DNA from: Moraxellaceae bacterium
GTDB lineage: Bacteria; Pseudomonadota; Gammaproteobacteria; Pseudomonadales; Moraxellaceae
DNA: 64,000 nt
NCBI GenBank assembly: GCA_030680295.1
Contig: JAUXVU010000018.1
Span: 496,001-560,000 of the forward strand
Direction of reading: 5' to 3'
Below the pieces are notes generated by a model. The model saw only the letters and a list, made by a program, of their open reading frames with translations. It made no database searches and had not been told where the DNA came from. The translations under genes were made by a program, and so were the position numbers. Shown one piece after another: positions 25,631-38,222 of this stretch; the first letter of the stretch is position 1; each line of letters begins with the position of its first letter.

Positions 25631-26338
25631 TTAAGGTTGATTGAAGTTTTCTGGATGACTAAAAGTAAGTCGCTCATTGCTACTTGGGTGATTGAAACTT
25701 AAGCAATAGGCGTGCAAACAAAGCCGCGGGCTCATATTTTTTGCATCGTCATGAGCATATAAAGAGTCACCTAAAATCGGGTGGTTTATGCTGCTCATAT
25801 GTAGCCTGAGTTGATGCGTTCTGCCGGTAATTGGTATTAATTCTAGTAAAGACCAGTTGTTGTGACGACTAATAACGGACCAATGCGTTAGTGATGGTTT
25901 TCCACTAATAGAATCAATGGCTTGCCGTGGCTTATTGTCCGGGTCATAACGCATCTTTAGCTCAATTTGGCCGTTGTCGTGCAGCGGCTCACCGTAAACA
26001 CGAGCACGGTAGGACTTTTCTACGCTACGCGCTTGAAACTGTTTGCCGAGGTTGCTAATAGCTGCTGGGTGACGACCAAAGACCATAACGCCAGACGTGT
26101 CGCGATCAAGTCTGTGTACAGCATAGATATTGTCATCCCAAGCACGTAGTCGAGATAACAAGCTATCGGCTTTATCTGGGCCAATACCGGGTACGGAATG
26201 CAAACCTGATGGCTTAATCATGACAATGCAGTCATTATCAACGTGCAGGCAAAGCTCTGCGAGTGCTGCGGGAAGAGATGAGGCATTAACGTCGGCGTTC
26301 ATGGCGCGGATTGTACTGAAACTCAGGGCATCTGGCAT
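25631..26338 (-). CDS. rluA: Pseudouridine synthase RluA
   Basis: Isomerises U746 of 23S rRNA and U32 of several tRNAs in E. coli. At 235 residues or less it lacks an S4 domain, as RluA does. Seen: VMIKPSGLHSVPG, catalytic Asp78 in HRLDRDTSG (75-83), PITGRTHQLRLHM and LGDSLYA. The conserved part aligns closely with E. coli RluA. Start is uncertain: ATG 26338 or ATG 26302, neither with a good ribosome site. Because a divergent promoter must fit in the 52 bp before 26391, the shorter form (223 residues) is quite possible. Confidence 0.92.
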   Translation of the reverse strand: MPDALSFSTIRAMNADVNASSLPAALAELCLHVDNDCIVMIKPSGLHSVPGIGPDKADSLLSRLRAWDDNIYAVHRLDRDTSGVMVFGRHPAAISNLGKQFQARSVEKSYRARVYGEPLHDNGQIELKMRYDPDNKPRQAIDSISGKPSLTHWSVISRHNNWSLLELIPITGRTHQLRLHMSSINHPILGDSLYAHDDAKNMSPRLCLHAYCLSFNHPSSNERLTFSHPENFNQP

Positions 26339-26390
26339 GCTTTATTTGGGTTCGTATAATTTATATTATGTTAAATAGGATATCTGAAAG

Positions 26391-27689
26391 ATGATGCGAT
26401 GTGTTGTAACAGCACTACTGCTATGGAGCTCTGCTAGTTTTGCAGATCTTGCGATCGTAGTTGATCCTAAGCAATACGCCTTTCCATTAACCAATCCTTT
26501 TGAAGCAACTATTGCCACAACTCCAAAACAGTTACAGCCGCAAAACTTGCCAGAAGATCGATATATTGATCAAGACGATTACGTTCTGACACTTCGCCCC
26601 GAGCGTGAATTTAATCTGCCACCAAACTTTTGGGCGGTTAAAAAGCTTAAGTATCGTTTTGCCAAACAAGCACACAGTGCGCCGCTGGTGTTCATTATTG
26701 CCGGCACAGGCTCGCATTACGCTTCATCTTCAATGAATTTTCTGAAGCGAGTGTTGTACCAAGCTGGTTTTCATGTGGTGCAATTATCCTCCCCTACAAG
26801 TTATGACTTTATGGCGGCTGCTTCGCGTTATGCCACACCCGGTTATTCGCCAGAGGATGCCAACGATCTGTATAACGTCATGAAGGCTATTAAGGAGCAA
26901 AATCCTAGTGTTGAAGTGAGTGATTATCATTTGTTGGGTTATAGCTTGGGTGGTCTACAGGCCGCTTTTGTAAGTCATTTAGATAGTAAGCAGAAGGCGC
27001 TTAACTTTAAAAAAGTATTAATGATTAACCCGCCGGTGAATGTTTATAACGCCATTAGCAACCTTGATAGTTTGGTGAATGCTCGTGTTAAAGGACTAGA
27101 AAACAGCGATAGTTTTTTTGATGCTGTGTTAGCTCGTATGGCGGAATACTTTAAGGCCAAGGGAAATGTTCAAGTAAGTGAGGCCATGCTGTTTGAGTTT
27201 CAGCAGTCTGATCAGAAACTTAGTGATGAGGAGTTAGCCGTTCTCATTGGTACTGTATTTCGTTTTGCCTCAGCAGACATTGTGTTTACCTCAGATCTTG
27301 TTAATCGCCGTGGTCAAGTTGTGCCTATTAATATCACTATTTATGAAGGCACTAGTTTGACGCCTTTTTTACGTCAGGCCTTGTTTTGTAACTTTGAGTG
27401 CTATATTCGCGAACAACTACTGCCCTACTGGCGTCGGCGCTTCAACGGCGTGAACTTAGATCAGTTGATTCATGATGTGAGTCTGTATGCCATAGAGGAC
27501 TATTTACGTAATTCACCACAAATTGCAGCTTTTACTAATGCAGATGACTTGATTTTATCGCCTGGTGATCTTCGCTTTTTACGAGACACAATGGGTAGTC
27601 GTTTAGTTGTTTTTCCCTTTGGCGGCCACTTAGGCAATATGAATTACCACGTCAATACTGATGCCATGGTGGAGTTTTTCCTTGAATAA
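26391..27689 (+). CDS. Secreted alpha/beta-hydrolase-like protein of unknown substrate
   Basis: A 432-residue exported protein. The N-terminal 19 residues form a signal peptide (hydrophobic TALLLWSSASFA, likely cut before DLAIV). The body has an oxyanion-type VFIIAGTGSHYASSS region near 105 and the nucleophile elbow GYSLGG near residue 184, so Ser is the probable nucleophile; a late GGHLGNM could hold the catalytic His. The enzyme is expected in the periplasm. It overlaps mlaA by 8 bp, so it probably acts on, or with, outer-membrane phospholipid handling; that is inference. Confidence 0.82.
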   Translation: MMRCVVTALLLWSSASFADLAIVVDPKQYAFPLTNPFEATIATTPKQLQPQNLPEDRYIDQDDYVLTLRPEREFNLPPNFWAVKKLKYRFAKQAHSAPLVFIIAGTGSHYASSSMNFLKRVLYQAGFHVVQLSSPTSYDFMAAASRYATPGYSPEDANDLYNVMKAIKEQNPSVEVSDYHLLGYSLGGLQAAFVSHLDSKQKALNFKKVLMINPPVNVYNAISNLDSLVNARVKGLENSDSFFDAVLARMAEYFKAKGNVQVSEAMLFEFQQSDQKLSDEELAVLIGTVFRFASADIVFTSDLVNRRGQVVPINITIYEGTSLTPFLRQALFCNFECYIREQLLPYWRRRFNGVNLDQLIHDVSLYAIEDYLRNSPQIAAFTNADDLILSPGDLRFLRDTMGSRLVVFPFGGHLGNMNYHVNTDAMVEFFLE

Positions 27690-28446
27690 TCTGAAGCTTA
27701 TCTTGTTAATGTTACTAACTATGTTGGCGTTCCCTAGTGTTGCTGACGACGATGAAGGGTTTAAAGACCCGCTATCCTTGATAGTTATTGATGATCGTGA
27801 TGACTTAGCGCTTTTTGAACAGTCTTCATTAGCGGCTCTTGATATTTTCGATCCATTTGAGTTTTGGAATCGTCGTGTGTATCACTTTAATCAGCGCTTT
27901 GATGAGTCAGTATTTCAACCTGTGTTAAAAGGCTATCGATTTGCTCTGCCAACACCAGTACGTCGCAGTGTGAGTCATTTTTTTGGTAATTTAGGTGATG
28001 TTAATAGTCTGGCGAACAGTCTTTTACAGTTCAAATTAAAACGCTCTGCTCACATCACTGGGCGTGTAGTCATCAACACTACCCTTGGTTTGGCTGGTTT
28101 ATTTGACCCAGCGACTCGTATGGGGTTAGGCAAGCAAACGGAAGACTTCGGTCAGACCTTAGGTTTTTATCGCGTACCAACTGGTCCTTATCTGATTTTG
28201 CCGGTATTGGGCCCTTCAAACTTTCGTGATGCCGGTGGTCGCGTAGTCGACTTTGTGGGTGAGGAATACATTAACTACCTCAATGTGGCGGATACCACAC
28301 GGCGTTACCCTTACATTTTGGGTGGAAGAATTGTAAATGAGCGCTACATCACCGACTTTGAATACGGGCAAATGAATTCACCCTTTGAGTATGAAAAACT
28401 GCGTTATGTTTATTCAAGAGCAAGGCAGCTGCAAATTAACGATTAG
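27682..28446 (+). CDS. mlaA: Phospholipid-asymmetry protein MlaA (VacJ), no lipobox
   Basis: A 254-residue MlaA homologue, which removes phospholipids from the outer leaflet of the outer membrane together with porins. Seen: [19 protein letters not shown], then [27 protein letters not shown] and [21 protein letters not shown], all diagnostic. The N-terminus is a signal peptide ([18 protein letters not shown]) with no cysteine; no Cys occurs anywhere, so it cannot be a lipoprotein like E. coli MlaA. TTG 27682 is my start: GGTGGAG lies 7 nt upstream. An ATG at 27661 would put PWWSFS before the signal peptide. Ends in a 4-bp convergent overlap with cysG. Confidence 0.9.
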   Translation: MNNLKLILLMLLTMLAFPSVADDDEGFKDPLSLIVIDDRDDLALFEQSSLAALDIFDPFEFWNRRVYHFNQRFDESVFQPVLKGYRFALPTPVRRSVSHFFGNLGDVNSLANSLLQFKLKRSAHITGRVVINTTLGLAGLFDPATRMGLGKQTEDFGQTLGFYRVPTGPYLILPVLGPSNFRDAGGRVVDFVGEEYINYLNVADTTRRYPYILGGRIVNERYITDFEYGQMNSPFEYEKLRYVYSRARQLQIND

Positions 28447-29825
28447 CTCTCGCCAAACCAACTCAACTTATTACGCAGGCTCACCACCTCACCGATGATG
28501 ATTAAGGTTGGTGCTGGCAGTGTGTGTCCTGCTAGGACATCCATGATATTACCTAAGGTGCCCGTTAAGACCTGCTGATCTTGCGTAGTACCTTTGGAAA
28601 TCATGGCCACTGGCGTTTGCTCTGACAAGCCATGCGCGAGTAGTTGTGCACGAATTGGCCCGATGCTCACTAAGCCCATGTAGAGCACCAATGTTTGTTG
28701 TGGGTGTACTAACTCCTGCCATGGCAGATCGGGTGTGCCATCTTTTAAGTGGCCAGTAACAAAACGAACGGACTGAGCATAGTCTCTGTGTGTTAAGGGA
28801 ATGCCGGCATAGGCGGCACAACCACTGGCGGCAGTAATGCCAGGCACCACCTGAAATGGCACCCCTGCTTCCGCTAATTCTTCAATTTCTTCACCGCCAC
28901 GGCCGAAAATAAATGGGTCGCCACCCTTAAGACGGCATACCCTTTTACCCTCAAGCGCTAAGCGCACCAGTAAGGCATTAATGTTTTCTTGCGGCAGGGT
29001 GTGCTCTGCCCTCGCCTTACCGACATAAATACGTTCAGCATCACGACGACACATATCTAGAATCGGCGCAGACACTAAACGGTCATAGACCACAACATCA
29101 GCCTGTTGCATCAGGCGCAGTGCTTTAAAGGTTAATAAATCAGGGTCGCCGGGGCCTGCACCCACCAAATACACTTCACCTTTAGCCGACACGTGAAAAT
29201 CTTTCAGCATAGCGGTTAGTGCCACTTTGGCCTGCTCTGCTTTGTCATCGTAAATCATCTGCGGAATATTGCTGGCTAATACGGCTTCCCAGAACAGGCG
29301 GCGGGTTCTGGTGTCAGCCAATTGTTGTTTAGCCAATGGCCTGCCTTCACGCATAAAGGCCGCTAAACGACCGTAACCTTCAGGAATCAGCGTTTCTAGG
29401 CGTGCTCTGAGCTGGCGAGCTAACACCGGTGCCGCACCATTGCTAGAAACACTCACAATCAACGGTGATCTATCGACAATTGCAGGGAAAATCACCGAGC
29501 ACAGATCAGGCGCATCGACCACATTGACAGGTGTATGCTGACTAAAACAAGCCGCTGAAATGGCTGCATTTAGCGGCTCATCATCAGTGGCCGCAATGAC
29601 TAAGTCATGATCTAGAATATCGTCTGCCTGCCACGGCCGCTGCTTTAGCTGACCTCTTGCCTCAGTGACCATTTTGGCAACATCAGTGTCGATTTCTGGG
29701 GCAATCACCGTGACGATGGCACCTGCACGAATCACAAGGTCAGCTTTACGGCGTGCGATCTCACCACCGCCAACAATCAAGCAAGAGCGATCACGAAGTC
29801 GAAAGCCAAGCGGCAGCGTTTCCAT
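28443..29825 (-). CDS. cysG: Trifunctional siroheme synthase CysG
   Basis: A 460-residue fusion that turns uroporphyrinogen III into siroheme for sulfite and nitrite reductases. N-terminal part: precorrin-2 dehydrogenase/ferrochelatase with NAD motif [12 protein letters not shown] (17-28). C-terminal part: SAM-dependent methyltransferase with [15 protein letters not shown] (near 220), [15 protein letters not shown] and [13 protein letters not shown]. Length matches E. coli CysG (457). It begins 3 bp after the serS stop. Confidence 0.96.
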   Translation of the reverse strand: METLPLGFRLRDRSCLIVGGGEIARRKADLVIRAGAIVTVIAPEIDTDVAKMVTEARGQLKQRPWQADDILDHDLVIAATDDEPLNAAISAACFSQHTPVNVVDAPDLCSVIFPAIVDRSPLIVSVSSNGAAPVLARQLRARLETLIPEGYGRLAAFMREGRPLAKQQLADTRTRRLFWEAVLASNIPQMIYDDKAEQAKVALTAMLKDFHVSAKGEVYLVGAGPGDPDLLTFKALRLMQQADVVVYDRLVSAPILDMCRRDAERIYVGKARAEHTLPQENINALLVRLALEGKRVCRLKGGDPFIFGRGGEEIEELAEAGVPFQVVPGITAASGCAAYAGIPLTHRDYAQSVRFVTGHLKDGTPDLPWQELVHPQQTLVLYMGLVSIGPIRAQLLAHGLSEQTPVAMISKGTTQDQQVLTGTLGNIMDVLAGHTLPAPTLIIIGEVVSLRNKLSWFGES

Positions 29826-29828
29826 GAT

Positions 29829-31121
<1,293 letters not shown>

Positions 31122-31144
31122 TTACCTAAAAATTTTGAACTTGC

Positions 31145-32467
31145 TTATTCTTCGGGGTCATCTGCACTGCGTTGCCAAGTACTTAAACGATTTAGCTCGT
31201 TTAAGCGCGCCAGTTTTTGCGCTATGCGCTGTTCTAAACCGCGGTCAGTCGGTTGATAGAACTGCATTGTAGCTAAGCCTTCAGGCAAATAACGCTCACC
31301 CGCAACATAAGCTTCCGGATAGTCATGGGCATAATGATAGTCGAGACCATGCCCTTGTTGCTTCATTAATGTTGTTGGGGCGTTACGTAAATGTTTGGGA
31401 ACTGGCAATGAGCCGGTTTCTTGCACGGTTTTCTTAGCTGCTTTCCACGCGTTATAGACCGCATTGCTTTTGGCAGCCACGGCCATAAAAGCTACCGCCT
31501 GTGCCAATGCCAACTCACCTTCTGGCTGGCCAAGTCGCTCGACCGTCTGCCAAGCTTCTAAGGCCAATGTGTGTGCCCTAGGATCAGCCAAGCCAATATC
31601 TTCAGAGGCCATGCGCAGTACGCGTCTAGCAATATACAGCGGGTCACAACCACCATCGATCATGCGGGCTAACCAATATAAGGCCGCGTCAGGATCGGAG
31701 CCGCGCACACTTTTATGCAAGGCCGAAATCTGGTCGTAGAAGTCATCACCCTGTTTGTCAAAGCGACGCACCGAACCTTGCAGAATGTCATTGAGTGCGG
31801 ACTCATTTAGTTCGCCGTTGTCATCGGCCAAATCAGCCGCTAACTCCAATAAATTAAGGGCGCGTCGACCATCACCATCAGCCGCATGAGCTAGGGCATT
31901 TAACATCGTGTCGTTAAGACTTAAAGGCTGCTGCTCATTGAGTGAGCTTAGGCCTTGCTTTAATAGCGTGAGTAACTCGTCATGCTGTAGGCTCTTTAGT
32001 ACATAAACCCGAGCCCGTGAGAGCAAGGCTTTATTTAATTCAAACGAGGGGTTTTCGGTGGTGGCACCAATAAAAATCAGCGTGCCATCTTCAACATAGG
32101 GTAAAAACGCGTCTTGCTGCGATTTATTAAAGCGATGGACTTCATCAACGAATAATACGGTGCGCTGACCTTGCTGTCGGTAGAACTGTGCCTCTTCAAT
32201 GGCTGCGCGAATTTCTTTGACGCCGGACAATACTGCAGATACTGATAAAAAGCGCGCATCGCAAGTGCTGGCCATCAACCGCGCAAGTGATGTTTTACCA
32301 ACACCAGGTGGCCCCCATAAAATCATTGAATGCAACTGACCGGTTTCAAGCGCCTCTCGTAGCGGTTTGCCACGCGCCAAGATCTGCGACTGGCCTATAT
32401 AGTCTGCTAAGGCGCGAGGTCGCAGCTTGGCTGCTAACGGTTGATAGCTGTTGTCGCTACTCTTCAA
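31145..32467 (-). CDS. rarA: Replication-associated recombination ATPase RarA (MgsA)
   Basis: A 440-residue AAA+ clamp-loader-like ATPase that acts at stalled replication forks. Seen: Walker A GPPGVGKT (52-59), Walker B LFVDEVH (105-111), sensor 1 in FIGATTENPSFE, and the C-terminal tetramer domain ending in YLPEGL. The start seems to be TTG 32467, inside the last codons of lolA (11-bp overlap); the next in-frame ATG would delete the conserved RPRALADYIGQ region. Co-transcribed with ftsK and lolA. Confidence 0.94.
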   Translation of the reverse strand: MKSSDNSYQPLAAKLRPRALADYIGQSQILARGKPLREALETGQLHSMILWGPPGVGKTSLARLMASTCDARFLSVSAVLSGVKEIRAAIEEAQFYRQQGQRTVLFVDEVHRFNKSQQDAFLPYVEDGTLIFIGATTENPSFELNKALLSRARVYVLKSLQHDELLTLLKQGLSSLNEQQPLSLNDTMLNALAHAADGDGRRALNLLELAADLADDNGELNESALNDILQGSVRRFDKQGDDFYDQISALHKSVRGSDPDAALYWLARMIDGGCDPLYIARRVLRMASEDIGLADPRAHTLALEAWQTVERLGQPEGELALAQAVAFMAVAAKSNAVYNAWKAAKKTVQETGSLPVPKHLRNAPTTLMKQQGHGLDYHYAHDYPEAYVAGERYLPEGLATMQFYQPTDRGLEQRIAQKLARLNELNRLSTWQRSADDPEE

Positions 32468-33086
32468 TGATGTCGGTGCCTTTGGGTGGTGTCAGCATGA
32501 ATAAACTGGCAGGTAATTTTGGATTCATTTTGACATTAAAGAAAGTGATCTCTGTGGTCTGCCCCACTCCATCAGATAACACCATGCCAATTGGCTCTTT
32601 ACCCTTGAAACTCAGGGTGAGCGAATCAAACATCGCTTCATTGGACTTAGGCGTCAGCACAAAACGCACATTTTGTGACTGCTGGATGCGTTTGACTTCA
32701 AACTGTTCAGCAATCGCTTTGTGGTCACCGGTAAACAATAAGGCCGGTGTTTGACCCACATCGTTGCCAATAGCGCGAACCGTCATCTGCATTAAATCAG
32801 GATCATAAATACGCAAATCGGTACCATCAGAGGCAATGATCTGCTCATAGGGCTGCTTTACTTCCCAACGAAATTGGCCCGGACGTTGTGCTGACAACAC
32901 ACCGGTAACACCGACATCGGGGCGTTTACCTGCTTGCGCGGTAATTTGCGTAAAGCTGGCTTGAAAAGACTGCATGGCCTGTAGGCGCTGACTAAGGTCT
33001 TGCAGCGCCGTTGAGGCATGAGCCGGCATAACAGTGAGCGACAATAACAACGCAAAAACTGCATAAAATGAGCGAAATACCGGCAT
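32457..33086 (-). CDS. lolA: Outer-membrane lipoprotein carrier LolA
   Basis: A 209-residue periplasmic chaperone that carries lipoproteins from LolCDE to LolB. Signal peptide VFALLLSLTVMPAHA with cleavage before STALQ. Seen: LSQRLQAMQSFQASFTQIT and GQFRWEVKQPYEQIIASDG, both LolA landmarks. ATG 33086 is chosen for AAGGAG (33098-33093); an in-frame reading from 33134 would place residues before the signal peptide and overlap ftsK. It follows ftsK by 10 bp. Confidence 0.95.
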   Translation of the reverse strand: MPVFRSFYAVFALLLSLTVMPAHASTALQDLSQRLQAMQSFQASFTQITAQAGKRPDVGVTGVLSAQRPGQFRWEVKQPYEQIIASDGTDLRIYDPDLMQMTVRAIGNDVGQTPALLFTGDHKAIAEQFEVKRIQQSQNVRFVLTPKSNEAMFDSLTLSFKGKEPIGMVLSDGVGQTTEITFFNVKMNPKLPASLFMLTPPKGTDIIEE

Positions 33087-33096
33087 GAAAAACTCC

Positions 33097-35454
33097 TTAA
33101 TCGTGTCTAGGAACGATGATTTCACGCTGGCCATTACTGCTCATGGACGACACCACACCCGCGTTTTCCATGGCTTCAATGAGTCGTGCTGCACGGTTAT
33201 AACCAATCTTGAACTTACGTTGTACGAACGAGATTGACGGACGCCGCGTTTCCAGCACAAATGCCACCGCTTCATCGTAGAGAGCATCCTGCTCTGGGTC
33301 GCCACCGACATCCTCAAATCCGCCAAAACCACCTTTTCCGCCTTCATTGGCGTCTAAGCTGCCTTCTAAGATTTCATCAATGTAAATTGGCTCACCACGT
33401 GCTCTCCAGTCATCACAAACGCGGTGGACCTCTTCGTCGCTGACAAAGGCGCCATGAACTCGCTCAGAAAGGCTGGTACCTGGTGGTAAAAACAGCATAT
33501 CGCCATTGCCCAACAGCATTTCCGCACCACCCTGATCCAAAATGGTTCGCGAATCGATTTTGCTAGACACTTGAAAAGCCATACGGGTAGGAATATTGGC
33601 TTTGATCAAGCCGGTAATAACGTCCACAGACGGGCGTTGAGTCGCCAAAATAAGGTGAATACCAGCCGCACGTGCTTTTTGTGCAATTCGCGCAATCAAC
33701 TCTTCCACTTTTTTACCCACAATCATCATCATGTCGGCAAATTCATCAATGATGACGACTACGTAGGGAAGCTTAGTGAGCTCTGGTGCGGTTTCATCAA
33801 GTACGTTTTCGCCCGGTTTCCACAAGGGATCAGTCAGCGGTGTGCCAGCGGCAATAGCGTCCATGATTTTTTTATTGCAGCCATCTAAGTTACGTACGCC
33901 TAACTTAGACATCATTTTGTAGCGACGCTCCATTTCTGCCACACACCAACGCAGTGCATTGGCGGCGTCTTTCATGTCGGTCACCACAGGTGTTAGCAAA
34001 TGTGGAATTTTGTCGTAAACCGACAATTCCAACATTTTCGGGTCAATCATGATCAGGCGTAAGTCAGCTGGTCCTGCTTTAAACAGCATGGACAAGATCA
34101 TTGCGTTAACACCCACGGACTTACCAGAGCCTGTTGTACCGGCCACCAATAAATGCGGCATTTTGGCTAAGTCTGCCACCACCGGATGGCCAGCAATGTC
34201 TTTACCTAAAGCCAGCGACAATGGACTGCTTTTGCCTTGGAAGGCTTGTGAAGTCAGGATTTCTGACAGGCGCACCATTTCACGGTCTTGGTTGGGCACC
34301 TCAATACCCACCACAGACTTGCCTGGAATAACTTCAACAACACGGACTGAAATCATTGCCATGGCACGCGCTAAGTCTTTAGCAATATTTGAAATTCTGG
34401 CCACTTTCACACCGGGTGCCGGCTGAATTTCAAAACGCGTAATGACTGGCCCCGGCTGCACGGCCACAACCTCGGCATCAACATTAAATTCTTTCAGCTT
34501 AATTTCGAGTAAACGAGACATAGCTTCCAGTGTTTCTGGGCTATACCCTTTATTACCACGCGGCGTTGGTGGATCAAGCAAGCTCACCGCTGGCAACAAA
34601 CCCTCACCCATGGTGGTGCCAAATAGTTGGCCTTGGCTGTCTGGTTTTTTCGCCGGCTTTACTTCAGCAACTTGGGCAATACTAATTTCATGACGTGGTT
34701 TGGCCGGTGGCACATAAGTCGCTTGAGCCTCCGGTGCTTTGGGGGTTAATACCGGCGCCTGTCTTGGTTTATTAACAGTCTGTTGTGGCTGTCTAACCAT
34801 GTCGTTGTTGCTGCGACTGCTGCGTTGTTTGATCAACGTATCAATACGCTGCCAAACCATGCTTAAAAATTCGCCAACACGCTCAAACACCACATTCCAG
34901 TTCAGGCCTGATGCAAGGGTAAAGCCGAGAATAAAAATAGCCAATAAAATCAATGTACTGCCGGCAGTGCCTAAGAAATGCCACATAGCTGAGCTAAATG
35001 TGGCACCGAGTAAACCTGCAGACTCATTAGGCAGCACGTTACCAGGCTGGTCGACATGTAGACTGACCAAAGCAGCGAGTGCACACACTGAGGTCACTGT
35101 TGCCAAGGCCTGAATTGGGCCTTTGACCCAACCACGATTGCGCCAATAAAGACGTACTCGCCAAAGCATTAGGAGTGGCACTAGCCATTTAAGGCTACCC
35201 AGTAATAAGGTGAGCACAGCCGCTAAGTGACTACCAACAACACCAGCGGCATTATGCTGCACACCGGCTCCAGCCTGAATCCAAGAGCTGTCTTCAGGGT
35301 GAGCGGTGTAAAGTGCAATCAGGGTAAAGATTGCCAATACCAACCAGACGATAGCGTATACATAGCGCTTTTTATTTTGTTCAGGCGATGACACAAGCAG
35401 ATTCCAGCACAATGAATGTGTAGACATTGTAGCGGGGTACGCAGCAGAAGACAT
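33097..35454 (-). CDS. ftsK: DNA translocase FtsK
   Basis: A 785-residue septal DNA pump that clears chromosome dimers and activates XerCD at dif. Domains: four membrane segments (about 31-50, 75-100, 117-133 and 163-185), a short proline/glutamine-rich linker (215-290), a RecA-like motor with Walker A GTTGSGKS (439-446) and Walker [12 protein letters not shown], and the C-terminal winged-helix gamma domain ([20 protein letters not shown]) that reads KOPS. Start at ATG 35454, or ATG 35427 nine codons later; neither has a strong ribosome site. Divergent from trxB. Confidence 0.97.
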   Translation of the reverse strand: MSSAAYPATMSTHSLCWNLLVSSPEQNKKRYVYAIVWLVLAIFTLIALYTAHPEDSSWIQAGAGVQHNAAGVVGSHLAAVLTLLLGSLKWLVPLLMLWRVRLYWRNRGWVKGPIQALATVTSVCALAALVSLHVDQPGNVLPNESAGLLGATFSSAMWHFLGTAGSTLILLAIFILGFTLASGLNWNVVFERVGEFLSMVWQRIDTLIKQRSSRSNNDMVRQPQQTVNKPRQAPVLTPKAPEAQATYVPPAKPRHEISIAQVAEVKPAKKPDSQGQLFGTTMGEGLLPAVSLLDPPTPRGNKGYSPETLEAMSRLLEIKLKEFNVDAEVVAVQPGPVITRFEIQPAPGVKVARISNIAKDLARAMAMISVRVVEVIPGKSVVGIEVPNQDREMVRLSEILTSQAFQGKSSPLSLALGKDIAGHPVVADLAKMPHLLVAGTTGSGKSVGVNAMILSMLFKAGPADLRLIMIDPKMLELSVYDKIPHLLTPVVTDMKDAANALRWCVAEMERRYKMMSKLGVRNLDGCNKKIMDAIAAGTPLTDPLWKPGENVLDETAPELTKLPYVVVIIDEFADMMMIVGKKVEELIARIAQKARAAGIHLILATQRPSVDVITGLIKANIPTRMAFQVSSKIDSRTILDQGGAEMLLGNGDMLFLPPGTSLSERVHGAFVSDEEVHRVCDDWRARGEPIYIDEILEGSLDANEGGKGGFGGFEDVGGDPEQDALYDEAVAFVLETRRPSISFVQRKFKIGYNRAARLIEAMENAGVVSSMSSNGQREIIVPRHD

Positions 35455-35463
35455 GCACCCTGA

Positions 35464-36459
<996 letters not shown>

Positions 36460-36473
36460 GTTGCTGAAAGACC

Positions 36474-37190
36474 ATGTCACTCACATGGCTTAGTCAGCAC
36501 TCCCCTTTTCCAGCGCCCGACCAGGCGCTGGAAGAGCCACCGGGCTTGTTAGCAGCTGGTGGTGATCTATCGCCCCAACGTCTTATTAACGCTTACCGCC
36601 AAGGCATTTTTCCTTGGTATATGGATGACTCGCCTCTGCTGTGGTGGAGCCCAGACCCTCGTTGCGTTTTAAGCCCCGCTCACTACCAACCTGCACGTAG
36701 CTTGCGTAAAGCGAATCGCCAAGCACATTGGCAAATCAGTGTTAATCGCTGTTTTAAAGCAACCATTGAAGGTTGCGCTGCACCCAGGTCGTACGCCGAT
36801 AGCACGTGGATTACCGCTGATATGCAAGCAGCCTATTTACGCCTGCATCGTTTAGGCTGGGCTCATAGCATTGAAATATGGCGAAATGATGAGCTTGTTG
36901 GTGGTTTGTATGGTGTCTCGGTAGGTCGTGTATTTTGCGCGGAGTCTATGTATTCCCGCTACAGCAATGCCTCCAAAATAGCCGTTTGGGTGTTAATGAC
37001 CTTGGCCAAGCAGTGGTCTTGGGACGTTGTTGATGCACAAATGGAAACCCCTCATTTGTTGCAATTAGGTGCTGAACTGTTGCCGCGCGCTGACTATCTC
37101 GCTAGTCTGAAGACTGCGGTTACGCATGCGCTACCAGACTGGCGACTCGCTGAATCTGTGCTGGCGCAACAGGGCTTTCGTATTCGTTAG
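36474..37190 (+). CDS. aat: Leucyl/phenylalanyl-tRNA-protein transferase Aat
   Basis: A 238-residue enzyme of the N-degron pathway that adds Leu or Phe to proteins with N-terminal Lys or Arg, marking them for ClpAP via ClpS. Seen: GLLAAGGDLSPQRLINAYRQGIFPW in two conserved parts, WWSPDPRCVL, GGLYGVSVGRVFCAESMYSR and DAQMETPHL. Gap to trxB 14 bp and to bpt 15 bp. Confidence 0.97.
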   Translation: MSLTWLSQHSPFPAPDQALEEPPGLLAAGGDLSPQRLINAYRQGIFPWYMDDSPLLWWSPDPRCVLSPAHYQPARSLRKANRQAHWQISVNRCFKATIEGCAAPRSYADSTWITADMQAAYLRLHRLGWAHSIEIWRNDELVGGLYGVSVGRVFCAESMYSRYSNASKIAVWVLMTLAKQWSWDVVDAQMETPHLLQLGAELLPRADYLASLKTAVTHALPDWRLAESVLAQQGFRIR

Positions 37191-37205
37191 ATAACGGAGT
37201 AAGGC

Positions 37206-37913
37206 ATGACCAGTGGTGCTCACATTCGGTTTTTTACCACCGCCGCTCACCCCTGTAGCTATCTGCCGAAATCAGATGCCATCACCTTATTTGCCGACCC
37301 TGAAGCAGATATGTCTCCGAGTGTATTTAGTCAGCTCTCAGTATTAGGTTTTCGTCGTAGTGGCAATTATGTCTATCGTCCACATTGCTTGAATTGCCAA
37401 GCCTGTATTTCAGTGCGTGTGCCCATTGACCTATTCAAACCCAATCGTAGTCAACGGCGATGCCTGCGCATCAACCATGACATCACAACTCGTATCGTTG
37501 ATGCTGAGTGGGCTGAAGCACACTATGCGCTCTACGCTCGTTATATCGAGGCCAAACATCAAAGCGGCGATATGTACCCACCCTCACCTAGGCAATATCG
37601 TGAGTTTTTAACCAGCGATTGGTCCGATAGTTTTTTTATTGAGTTTTATGACCAAAACAAGTTAGTGGCCGTGTCTGTAACTGATGAGCTTGAAGACGGA
37701 TTGTCTGCTGTATATACCTTTTATGATCCGGATCTTGATCGGCGTAGTCTGGGCACACTGGCCATCTTGAGCCAAATCAAACTCTGCCAGCTGCGAGGCC
37801 TAAAACATTTGTACTTAGGTTACTGGGTTAAACAGTCGCCACGCATGAGTTATAAGGCACGTTTTCGGCCTTTAGAGTTGTTAATCAATGGCGAGTGGTT
37901 ATTTGCACGTTGA
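37206..37913 (+). CDS. bpt: Aspartate/glutamate leucyltransferase Bpt (Ate)
   Basis: A 235-residue leucyl-tRNA-protein transferase acting on N-terminal Asp and Glu, the second N-degron enzyme next to Aat. Seen: N-terminal CSYLPKSDAITLFADP, the cysteine pair in HCLNCQACISVRVPI, and C-terminal LGYWVKQSPRMSYKARFRPLE. Ribosome site GGAG lies 5-8 bases upstream. Having both Aat and Bpt side by side means the cell degrades substrates of both classes through ClpS. Confidence 0.97.
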   Translation: MTSGAHIRFFTTAAHPCSYLPKSDAITLFADPEADMSPSVFSQLSVLGFRRSGNYVYRPHCLNCQACISVRVPIDLFKPNRSQRRCLRINHDITTRIVDAEWAEAHYALYARYIEAKHQSGDMYPPSPRQYREFLTSDWSDSFFIEFYDQNKLVAVSVTDELEDGLSAVYTFYDPDLDRRSLGTLAILSQIKLCQLRGLKHLYLGYWVKQSPRMSYKARFRPLELLINGEWLFAR

Positions 37914-38003
37914 TTTTTGCCAGAATGTGAATTTTCAGGCACAATGCGGCGGTTTTCGGGTATGCTCCCGTCCCACTGAACTCGCCCCTGAGGCTTATGC
38001 TGA

Positions 38004-38222
38004 ATGTCGAAAGAAGAACAGATTGAATTTGATGGTGTTGTTGTTGAAACGCTCCCCAACACCATGTTCCGCGTGAAGTTGGAAAACGGTCACATTGTGA
38101 CTGCCCACATTTCAGGCAAAATGCGCAAGCACTACATCCGTATCCTAACGGGTGATAACGTGAAAGTAGAAATGACTCCTTACGACTTAAGCAAAGGTCG
38201 TATCACCTACCGCGTTCGCTAA
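38004..38222 (+). CDS. infA: Translation initiation factor IF-1
   Basis: A 72-residue OB-fold protein that binds the A site of the 30S subunit during initiation. The sequence [21 protein letters not shown] and [17 protein letters not shown] is near-identical to other IF-1 proteins, and the length is exact. Its last 20 bp overlap the end of the convergent cryptochrome gene, an unusual feature for an essential gene. Confidence 0.98.
   Translation: MSKEEQIEFDGVVVETLPNTMFRVKLENGHIVTAHISGKMRKHYIRILTGDNVKVEMTPYDLSKGRITYRVR

Noticed and set aside
34049-34426. 125-codon plus-strand frame inside ftsK
   Set aside because: It is antisense to the FtsK motor domain, whose motifs are intact.
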